Below, one piece after another: positions 9,801-16,050 of a stretch of 22,295 bases of DNA. The translations under genes were made by a program, and so were the position numbers. How positions within the stretch are numbered: position 1 is the stretch's first letter; every line of letters starts with the position of its first letter. Under the pieces are notes generated by a model. That model searched no databases. It worked only from the letters and a program-made list of their open reading frames with translations, and was not told the origin of the DNA. This stretch comes from Gonium pectorale (taxonomy: Eukaryota > Chlorophyta > Chlorophyceae > Chlamydomonadales > Volvocaceae): positions 592,918 through 615,212 of the forward strand of contig LSYV01000025.1 of the NCBI GenBank assembly GCA_001584585.1. Direction: 5' to 3'.

Positions 9801-12800
9801 TCACGGACCAGGTACACATGCTCAGCAGATCATGATGGTATGATTATGGAATAGTTCCGTTGGATCGGACTTGTCATCAGTAAGCATACACCGCACAACA
9901 TACAAAAATGCATACATGGAGGCTTGCTCTTTTGGCCCTGAAGGATGCATGCATGTAATCTATCCTTTGCCGCCCTGTGTTCATGATGCTGCTGACAGGG
10001 AGAAAAGATCGTCCGTGAAGTCCTGTCGCTCCGAGACCAGCTGCACGCCCACACCCGCATGGTGCGGGAGCTGGCTGACTTCGAGTACCCTCGCACCTTC
10101 GTCATCCTGCCCGAGGGCAAGAAGGACCCCAAGGCCTGGTTCAAAGAAGCGGTCAACTGGTTCACGGTAAGAGCACGAAGCGAAAGCAAGCACTGGGAAA
10201 CAGATATGGCACAAGAACCATGTGTCCTCCAGTGTGCTGTGAGTGTGCTGCAATGGTATGAGTATTGCTTGCAGTATCAGGCGCCCTGACGACTCGGATT
10301 TGTGCACATGCATATATACTGCAGGACCTCAGCGAGCCAAAGTCGGGCTCCTGGCTGGACGTCTGCACAAAGAAGGTGTTCAGGCTGTACCTGGTCTGCG
10401 AGCTGAGCGGGGAGCTGCAGGAAGAGGGCTTCCAGTTCGACATGACCAGGGACTGGGTCAAGAAGTTGCTGCCAGCCATGAAGGTGTGTGGCAGGGAGTG
10501 TTGCCATAATACTATTAATACGAACAAGTACGCCCGGCTTAACACAGACGTGGTTTTAGGGGGGTTGTCCGCCAGCACATGTATACAGGAAAAGCTCTGT
10601 GCGTCCACGACCATGGCTGGGGCGCGCGGGAGTGTTGTATGCATTATGTATGTAGCCGTCGACGTCTAAAGTAAGGGCTGGGTGCTTGCCGCAATACAAC
10701 ACCACACCGCCCTGAATTGACCATTATTATGAAAAGTTGCCTACATATCTGGTTGTTTACCTGTGGTTGAATACCTATCCTTAATCAAGGAAATGCATGT
10801 ACCAGCTGAAAGTGATGTGGGATGAACCGAGCAATCCAGCCATTAGCAGTATACACAAAATCACCGCATTCAGTTCATACTGCTGGCACTCAACTCCCTC
10901 CACACCGCTCACTGGACAACAAATTACACACAACTACCGTTGTCTGGGTAATAACATGAACAGGCGAGCTTCAAGCTGTTGTGGCTCGTGAACAGCACGC
11001 TGAAGGTCGGCAAGGCCTTCGCACCCGCCATGTTCACGGTGGATGGCGTCTCAGACGACACCATGAACAGGCTCAAGCAGTACCTTCTGCACATGGACGA
11101 GGAGGATGACTTCACGGAGGCTGGGCTGACGGACTCGGGAGACGGTCAGACACGGTCCCTGGTGAGTGCCTGAATTCACCTTTTTTGTTGGCTGATAAAG
11201 GACTGGCAAAGATGTACGCATTGCCCATGATAACATCAATAATTGATGTTTGTGGGGACTTATTCTGCGTGCCCTGCCTGCCTGCCTGCCTCAGCTCGTT
11301 GGCTCATGATGTGACCGATTCTGCGTGGCCGCTGGTAATTACGTAATATAGCCAAGGGGCATGCAGGTCGGGGCCGCTCTCCAGGTCTTTCACGAATGGC
11401 TCAAGCCACAGAAATGGCAGGGGCTGTTGCAGAGGCACTATCTGGAGGATGGCCAGGTGGGTATGTATGCGATGGGGACGGCAGGGCCGGGGTAGGTGCG
11501 TGCCTTAGATAGTACGCAAGCCATACATGCTGTCCTTAATAATATGGAGCAACGATTGTACTTTCGCTGCTTGAATACTCTTTACTTGGAGCTGCCTCCA
11601 GAGAAAGGCATGCACGCATTTCAGAAGCCGATACATGTCTGTGACTCCACGTTGCTTGAACGCGCTGCCTGCTTGATCGCTTGCTTAGCATGCATTACCG
11701 GCCGCACGCCCCTGTCAAGACACACAGAGAGGCTTGATTGACAGATACGTGCCCATGCTATCCTATGTATGTGCATCACATGCAGGTGCTGTGGGCCAGC
11801 CCGTCGGCGATAGGCAGAGTCATGGAGCTCTCCCGCCTGGCCACAGCCCAGCTGGACGCCTGCCGCAACGGCATTACACTCACCATCGCCGCGAGCCCTG
11901 CTGCACCAGCAGACACCCCACCACCCGGCAAGGGTCCCGGGGGCGGCGCCGGCCGCCAGCAGCAGCAGGAGGAGCAGCCACAGCAGCAGTACTTCGTCCA
12001 GAAACGTGTCCTGCGGCAGATCCTGGAGGCCTACCGGGCCAAGCAGGTGGGCAGCAGCCAGGCCATGTCAGAGCTGCTTGAGCAGGCTGCTGATGAAGCG
12101 GCGGTGGAGGGGCAGCAGCCGGCAGCAGGCAGGAAGCTCCCTAGCCCGATGATGCCACCACCAACGGCTTCGGGGGACGGAGCGCCCCCCACTACTGCAG
12201 CCGGCAGCGACACGCCGGTGTCCCTCCTGGACGCCGACCTGGAACAGCTGATGGAGGCGGTCTGCATCCCGCAGCGGGACGGCAGCTTTCCGCGCCTGGC
12301 GGACTGTGGCCCCGTGTGGCCCAAGGCAAACGCCCCTGCTGGCGATGACGCAGTGTACTTCCTGCCAATGGCGGCCATCACCCTGCCACTTGCAGGGCGC
12401 CACAGCCTGCCCCTCACGCTGCTGAGCTGCTTCCACGGCGGCGGGGAGCAGCAGAAGGCGGAGAAACGCCTGTACTATTTGAACGTCCAGGTTCAGGGGC
12501 CCATAGGTCTGCCGCCGCCCGCTGCCTCTGCAAAGTCGTCCAGCAGCAGCACAGCCGCGTCCCGCGAAGTGCACGTGGGGCTGCAGCTCCCTGCCGGGTC
12601 GCCTGCGGGCCTCCCCAACCGGGCCATCTCGCTGCACCCGGTGGACCACACGGGGGCGGCCCATGATGAGCCCCACCGCCACCCGCTCGCGCCGATGGCC
12701 CTGGCCGCAATGCGCGTGGAGAATGCGGTGTACAGTGAGAGCCTTCTCATCAGCAAGTACTGCAGCTGGGAGTCCGTGGTTGACAGCGTTCTGAGGACGC

Positions 12801-13387
12801 TCCGTGCATGCTGCGATATGGCCGCTGAGGAGTCCAACCATGCAGCGACGGCTGATGAGCAGGCGGCGGCCAGCACGCGGCTGCCGCTCCCTTCCAGCCT
12901 GGCTGCCGTCGACTTTGGGCAGCTTATCGAGGAGGTTGGAAAGAGGAAGGAGCAGAAGACCAAGGACGATGAACAGAAGAAGAAGGAGGAGGAGAAGAAG
13001 AGGGAGGAGGAGGAGAAGAGGGTGGTGGAGCAGCGGACGAAGGAGGAGGCGGAGAAGCAGAGGGAGGAGGGGTTGAAGCAGAAGGATGAGGAGGTTTTGG
13101 CGAGTGAGGAGGGGCTGAAGGTGAAGGCTGAGGAGGTGCAGAACAGGGAGGCGGAGGTGCTGAAGAGGGAGGAGGAGATGGAGAAGAGGGAGGCGGAGGT
13201 GAAGAAGAGGGAGGCGGAGGTGAAGAAGGTGAATGTGGAGGTGCAGAAGGAAAAGGAGGAGGTGCAGAAGCGGGCGGAGGAGGTGCAGAAGAGGGAGGGG
13301 GAGGTGCAGAAGGTGAAAGTGGAGGTGCAGAAGAGGGAGGAGAAGTTTGCTTACAAGCTTCTGACCTGCTTCGCATTCCGGGGGTAG
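554..13387 (+). CDS. Multi-exon ankyrin-repeat protein kinase with C-terminal coiled coil, 5' partial
   Basis: Spliced gene, unrecognised as a named family. Exons placed by GT-AG borders and frame: 554-652, 1385-1483, 2337-2435, 3670-3768, 4617-4715, 5941-6039, 6540-6641, 6871-6939, 7028-7059, 7177-7315, 7537-7686, 8368-8586, 8741-8902, 9190-9375, 9488-9568, 9752-9811, 9999-10166, 10325-10483, 10964-11161, 11367-11456, 11786-13387. They sum to 4,011 bases (1,336 codons plus TAG at 13385). Residues 1-255 of the visible part are eight ankyrin repeats, about 256-578 a protein kinase domain, about 579-850 a conserved-looking region, and about 1170-1330 a coiled coil. No signal peptide or membrane segment is seen, so a cytosolic or nuclear protein is likely. 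The start codon lies upstream of the window, since position 1 is already inside an array unit. No frameshift or stop interrupts the joined frame. Least certain are the small exons 7028-7059 and 9752-9811. The function, an ankyrin-guided signalling kinase, is inferred from domains only. Confidence 0.8.
854..1671 (+). repeat. Array unit 2 with ankyrin exon 1385-1483
   Basis: Second copy. The exon begins DWRTALMAAS and ends ADVHTKDQ, 33 codons in phase 0. About 135 bases of intron found in the other units (the block around 320-455 in unit 1) are missing after position 1174. A long G run at about 1597-1611 is peculiar to this copy. Confidence 0.85.
2531..2931 (+). mobile_element. tRNA-derived SINE-like element, copy 1 (intronic)
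   Basis: An insertion of about 400 bases within the intron of array unit 3, closely similar to the reverse complement of 5229-5600. It carries Pol III-like internal boxes, ends in a pyrimidine-rich tail with T runs (2902-2927), and has a small ACGCG/CGCGT hairpin before the tail. It is flanked by TGCATGCAT at 2522-2530 and 2933-2941. That duplication is weak evidence because the unit itself is rich in this motif. Compared with copy 2 it has about 22 extra bases around 2832-2854. No protein is encoded. Confidence 0.65.
2561..2642 (+). promoter_or_regulatory. Pol III internal promoter-like boxes of the SINE copy 1
   Basis: An A-box-like TAACCAAGCAACTGG at 2561-2575 and a B-box-like GATTCGAATCC at 2632-2642. 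The latter matches the consensus GGTTCGANTCC at all but one position. Between them AACCCATGATC resembles a tRNA anticodon loop with CAT. Spacing is longer than in a normal tRNA, and the T-stem pairs poorly, so this is a derived promoter and not a tRNA gene. The same boxes occur on the minus strand of copy 2 (B box at about 5492-5502). Confidence 0.5.
3019..3960 (+). repeat. Array unit 4 with ankyrin exon 3670-3768
   Basis: Fourth copy, about 942 bases and close to the full-length unit. The exon opens DGRTALIKAS and closes ANVNANDR, in phase 0 between CAG and GTCAGT. Just after the donor it carries a small sequence change (GGATAGGATGGTGGGCTCC) shared only with unit 6, which suggests those two copies are closely related in this part. 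Confidence 0.85.
3961..4898 (+). repeat. Array unit 5 with ankyrin exon 4617-4715
   Basis: Fifth copy, about 938 bases. The exon starts AKRTALMEAS, lacking the usual first Asp, and has Lys in place of a Gly in the turn (SGKGHLEVV). It ends ADVEAKSS, and that SS ending is shared with unit 1. Splice borders match the other units. Confidence 0.85.
4899..6216 (+). repeat. Array unit 6 with ankyrin exon 5941-6039, interrupted by an inverted SINE-like insertion
   Basis: Last copy. Without the insertion at 5229-5600 it is about 935 bases. The exon starts DCRTALIKAS, has Glu-Glu in the turn (SEEGHLEVV), and ends ADMNAKDG. The similarity to the array stops at about 6216, within the motif GGTAGGCAGCGGCCGCG. 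Unique sequence follows, so this is the downstream edge of the amplification. Confidence 0.85.
5229..5600 (-). mobile_element. tRNA-derived SINE-like element, copy 2 (intronic, opposite orientation)
   Basis: 372 bases within the intron of array unit 6, in the opposite direction to copy 1. It is bounded by a perfect 11-base direct repeat GCATGCTTGCA at 5218-5228 and 5601-5611. The uninterrupted units carry this string once (for example near 318-328), so it is a true target-site duplication. Reading the minus strand, the element begins ATATCCCCATAGC and ends in a T/C-rich tail. T-rich 3' ends occur in some SINEs (for example the Au family). A short non-autonomous DNA transposon is less likely because there are no terminal inverted repeats. 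Confidence 0.7.
6540..6939 (+). other. Two divergent ankyrin exons outside the amplified array
   Basis: Exon 6540-6641 (34 codons) reads VLLRTSLHLGADAGMYDIVY and then LLQSGADRTATDK, the ankyrin consensus with T-x-L-H near the start and SGAD near the end. Exon 6871-6939 (23 codons) reads DGCTPLDLAAKRGY, then VNVARLLEK, a shorter final repeat that caps the array before the kinase. Both are phase 0 on each side. They lie beyond the tandem amplification and are clearly older. Intron 6040-6539 (500 bases) holds nothing I recognise. Confidence 0.8.
7028..9568 (+). other. Protein kinase domain, seven exons
   Basis: Exons 7028-7059, 7177-7315, 7537-7686, 8368-8586, 8741-8902, 9190-9375 and 9488-9568. 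Visible kinase landmarks in order are YELLVDGGELRQGGQ (weak glycine loop), TGAMVALKFF (ATP-binding Lys), a helix-C region ending TLEAMQKL, HLDLKPANIVLF (catalytic loop, with Leu replacing the Arg of HRD), KLIDLDSS (DLD replacing DFG, metal-binding Asp kept), FTPEFCPPEVAK (P+1 loop, APE equivalent), DIWSLGCIFYQMI (helix F) and VDPSKRPSAWELL (subdomain XI Arg). The key Lys and both catalytic Asp residues are present, so activity is likely though not certain. It is a non-RD kinase. Intron 7687-8367 (681 bases) shows no feature. Confidence 0.85.
9752..11456 (+). other. Post-kinase conserved region, partly helical, function unknown
   Basis: Exons 9752-9811, 9999-10166, 10325-10483, 10964-11161 and 11367-11456, continuing into the start of the last exon. 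It begins with a helical stretch (VQKVEQKVTDQ, then LSLRDQLHAHTRMVREL). Next come YPRTFVILPEG, FRLYLVCELSGEL with EEGFQFDMTRDWVKKLLPAM, and GAALQVFHEWL leading into GQVLWASPSA. From memory, the order 'P-R-x-F-x-I-L-P', 'F-R-L-Y-x-x-C-E' and 'G-A-x-L-x-x-x-x-x-x-L' recalls a region found in large multidomain signalling proteins of fungi and animals; this is low-confidence recall, not a search result. The phase-0 exon structure continues throughout. Introns 10484-10963 and 11457-11785 show no gene. Confidence 0.6.
11786..13387 (+). other. Large terminal exon: low-complexity linker plus charged coiled coil
   Basis: 533 codons then TAG. The exon begins VLWASPSAIGRVMELSRLA, continuing the post-kinase region. 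It moves into a Pro/Ala/Gln-rich stretch with Gln runs (about 11950-12000), then a less repetitive central part (SLLDADLEQLMEAVCIPQRD, then YFLPMAAITLPLAGRHSLPL) that I cannot assign. The last roughly 150 residues are Lys/Glu/Arg-rich coiled coil ending KFAYKLLTCFAFRG. It is by far the longest exon of the gene. Coiled coils of this kind usually mediate oligomerisation, which would suit a kinase activated by clustering (inference). Confidence 0.75.
13133..13342 (+). repeat. In-frame 21-base minisatellite encoding ten coiled-coil heptads
   Basis: Ten consecutive 21-base units, each encoding a 7-residue repeat of the form E-V-x-K-R-E-x: EVQNREA, EVLKREE, EMEKREA, EVKKREA, EVKKVNV, EVQKEKE, EVQKRAE, EVQKREG, EVQKVKV, EVQKREE. 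Repeat length equals one heptad, so unit gain or loss keeps both the frame and the coiled-coil register. Confidence 0.9.
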
Positions 13388-13669
13388 GTCGCAGATGATT
13401 GTTTGCAGGGCACATGTTCCCATTACCCCGCCCCCCCCCCTCCATCTATATCATGAGCTTGCCAGCTGGTGCGTGCCAACATGGGTGTATGAGCAGAACA
13501 AGAGGCCTGCTTTCCTTTATCCTCTGTATGCTGCTGGCGTCCGTACATGTGTAGTCGCACGTAGGAGTGGTGCACATGGAGGACTGACTCACATGTACTT
13601 GGAGGCTGTACGCACGATTGAAGCAAGTGAGGGGGGGGGGTACCAGAGAGGGACGCTAGCTTGACAAGC

Positions 13670-13685
13670 CACACACACACACACA
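13670..13685. repeat. (AC)n dinucleotide microsatellite
   Basis: About eight AC units in the presumed 3' flank of the kinase gene, close to a run of eleven G residues at 13630-13640. Ordinary simple repeats. Confidence 0.9.
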
Positions 13686-13993
13686 TAGAGAGAAACGCAC
13701 GCACACATTAGCTATGTGTGTTTGGTTCTTGGCTGCTTGTGTCCATTATGTTTGTTTGGAGCCTTACTTGTCCTTTCAGCATTATTAGTTACAGAGGTTG
13801 TTGAGTCTGTTGATACTTCTGTGCGCACGGATACCTCGACCTCTTAGTATTTGTATGTTGCTTTCCAACATTGCCTCTCCCGTTACATGCCAACCCAAAT
13901 GCCGTGCCAACGAACCAGCCAAGCAAGCGTGACACGCGAAGGATGGACCAGTCTAGTCCAAACATAAGAAGGACCGTAGAGCTCTCCTTGCAT

Positions 13994-14056
13994 CTGCTGG
14001 ACCCCTCCAGCAGGGATGCTGAGGCTGGCGCCTCCATATGGATGGAGGCACCAGCC
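13994..14056. other. Two adjacent hairpins
   Basis: Hairpin one has stem CTGCTGG (13994-14000) and CCAGCAG (14007-14013) with a 6-base loop. Hairpin two has a 15-base stem, 14023-14037 with 14042-14056, with 14 of 15 positions paired and a 4-base loop ATGG. They lie about 600 bases after the stop codon of the kinase gene. They could be an RNA structure, a terminus of a small element, or chance. Confidence 0.55.
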
Positions 14057-14689
14057 GCCCTGCCCGTGCGCCGCCCAGTCCCTCATCATCAGCAGGCGAC
14101 CACAGTTCTGTCCGCGACGACAGCGGCAGCACTCATCATAAGCGTCGCAGCGACCGAAGCAGGGAAACCATCTCTAGCTTGCCGCCATGCATCCTTGCCG
14201 CCGACACGCATGAAACACATACGTACATGTTTGTGTTCACACGGCGGCGGCCTAGCCAGCCAGATAGAGCTGCGCCTATACACTACTCCTAATGATCATA
14301 AGGAGCCGGTTCAGAAGAAGCCAGCTGACGTACTGCTCCTAGAGAGCCGCATTGCATTGCTAGCAGACGGCAACCAGCATGCGAATGAAGTGCCGTGAGG
14401 AGGACATGGCGTACGAAATACAAGTGGCTCAACATGAGGGGTGTCAGCGTTGTATGTGCGGCTGCATTGGCGAGACAGTGGATGGACAGAGCTGCTATTT
14501 GATGCGAAGGCAAAGCGTGAGGCAGGGACCGCTTTCAGCTTGCTTGTACTCACCTTGATACGCTTCATAGGCACGGCGGAATATGGGGGAGTGGGAGGTA
14601 TGTAGCCACACCAGTGGCCCGGGTGTCACCAAGGCGTTTGGCCATGGCCATTCAGAAGCAACAGCAACTCGTCCCTCTTGTGAGTGCAG

Positions 14690-14890
14690 TGCAGGGGTGG
14701 GGAGTGGGGGGTCTGTAGCCACTCCAGCAGCAGAGCCAAGCAAGGGGCCCACGCAGGCGTTGATGACTATGAGCCGGTTGAACTGGGTGGAGTCCCTGGT
14801 TCCGGCTGGCATACGTCCCTCAACCTGGATGTGCTCCTTGCTCAGCCCCGTAGGAAGCGTCACGCGCCCTCGCGGGCGACGCAGCAGCTG
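14690..14890 (-). pseudogene. Possible minus-strand exon or gene fragment, unrecognised
   Basis: On the minus strand a splice-acceptor-like CAAGAGTCAG near 14890 is followed by an open stretch encoding LLRRPRGRVTLPTGLSKEHI, then QVEGRMPAGTRDSTQFNRL and IVINACVGPLLG. After that the translation becomes low-complexity. It could belong with the decayed sequence at 15104-15509 on the same strand. No domain is recognised. Confidence 0.25.
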
Positions 14891-15103
14891 ACTCTTGTAA
14901 TTATGGACTCGTCATCAAGCATGAAGATCTGTCGCTCGTACGTACTGCAGGCGGTTGGCGCATGCTGATGCGCGCATCTATGCTGCTTCTAGGCGCTGAG
15001 CCATCTGAGAACTGGTGAACCCCGGCTTGACGCGCAGGGTCGTAAAGCATATGCTCGGGCAAGCTTGTCGCATGCCGCCCATCAGGGTCCGTGGGTCGCG
15101 CAA

Positions 15104-15509
15104 TTAATACTTTGCCATCGCCTGAGCGCACACCGCCAGACGTCGAATGGCCGCTGGGATCCAATCCAACCCCCAGCGCTCACCATGTACCGTGCGCTCT
15201 CTGCGGATAGCGCGGCAGCAGGCTCGCAATTCCTCAGCTGATAATGGCCGAGGCTTGAGGCCGGCCTCGCACGGCCTGGGGCATTGGCGGCGCTGCGCTG
15301 GTCGGGGCGTGGACTGCACGCTGAATAAACCGCCTCAGGTTGCGCATGCCCGGAAACCCTGACTGCAACTGCTTCTCGACCACCTTCAATTTCATCTCGT
15401 AGCTGCCAGCGCGATGTGTGTCCTCCGCAGCCATGATGAGTTGCACGGCACGTTTGCGTGCTGCAGGGAGGCGGGCCAGCTCCTGCATTGTGAGGGGGCA
15501 CCGACCCAT
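15104..15509 (-). pseudogene. Decayed minus-strand coding sequence, unrecognised
   Basis: Read on the minus strand, 15509 to about 15290 gives a plausible protein start (MGRCPLTMQELARLPAARK, then SYEMKLKVVEKQLQSGFPGM and LRRFIQRAVHA). The sense then appears to move to another frame (PLSAEELRACCRAI, then GERWGLDWIPAAIRRLAVCA) until a stop at 15104. In a third frame it may continue as KVLIARPTDPDGRHATSLPE, then HMLYDPARQAGVHQF, down to about 15000. The protein-like runs split over three frames suggest a frameshifted relic, or small introns. I recognise no family, and a chance effect of GC-rich DNA cannot be excluded. Confidence 0.3.
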
Positions 15510-16050
15510 GGGTCACCAAGAGCACATGGGCACACGGGTGACCTATCTCGTAAGCCAAAGCGCATTACGGCACGAGCTATTTGCACAGAGACTATAGCCC
15601 CTGAGGCCGAACCGCCGTATGTGATATCTGTATGCAGGTCTCAGTGCTTGCCTATTGTTCACGTGCACTTGTGCGGTTGGCATTTGGTGGCGCTGAGAGC
15701 ATCCAGCGGTATCCGGCGTCTGTTAGTCCTACGGAGGGCGATTCAGGAGATACCAAGTCGATCGATTGATTGGCTTTCTTGATCGGCATTCTTGCAAACG
15801 GGTGGGCCTTTTTCGCATTGCGCATTGCCACGTATGCACAGCTGCGTTATGAACACTCACGCACACATGCAAGCTAAGCCGCGGCGTAGTTGCATGTCTG
15901 TGGCCTGCATCCGTAGCCAGGGTGTCCTATTTCCGCAATTGCGAAATTATGGCCCCGATGGCGGACGCGGCGCCTCTTTATCTGGAGCTAACCGCGCAGC
16001 GCGTTTCCTGCCTGGCTACACGTGCTTTTCTCCCAGGACGCAGGGGCTAG

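Larger units (their letters stand above)
13388..16050. other. Intergenic region without a clear intact gene
   Basis: Between the kinase gene and the retrotransposon. It contains a C run at 13430-13441, a G run at 13630-13640, a short (AC)n tract at about 13670-13685, two hairpins (13994-14056), and two minus-strand stretches that look like decayed coding sequence. The open frame at 13871-14398 on the plus strand has no recognisable domain. No TGTAA, the usual green-algal polyadenylation signal, was seen in the first few hundred bases after the kinase stop. Confidence 0.6.

Noticed and set aside
12068..13423. 451-residue minus-strand open frame rich in Leu and Pro
   Set aside because: Antisense of the purine-rich coiled-coil exon. 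The Leu/His/Pro repeats are a by-product of reversed GAG/AAG codons.
13871..14398. 175-codon plus-strand open frame
   Set aside because: No recognisable domain, composition like the surrounding intergenic DNA, and it runs straight through the two hairpins. Not supported as a gene.
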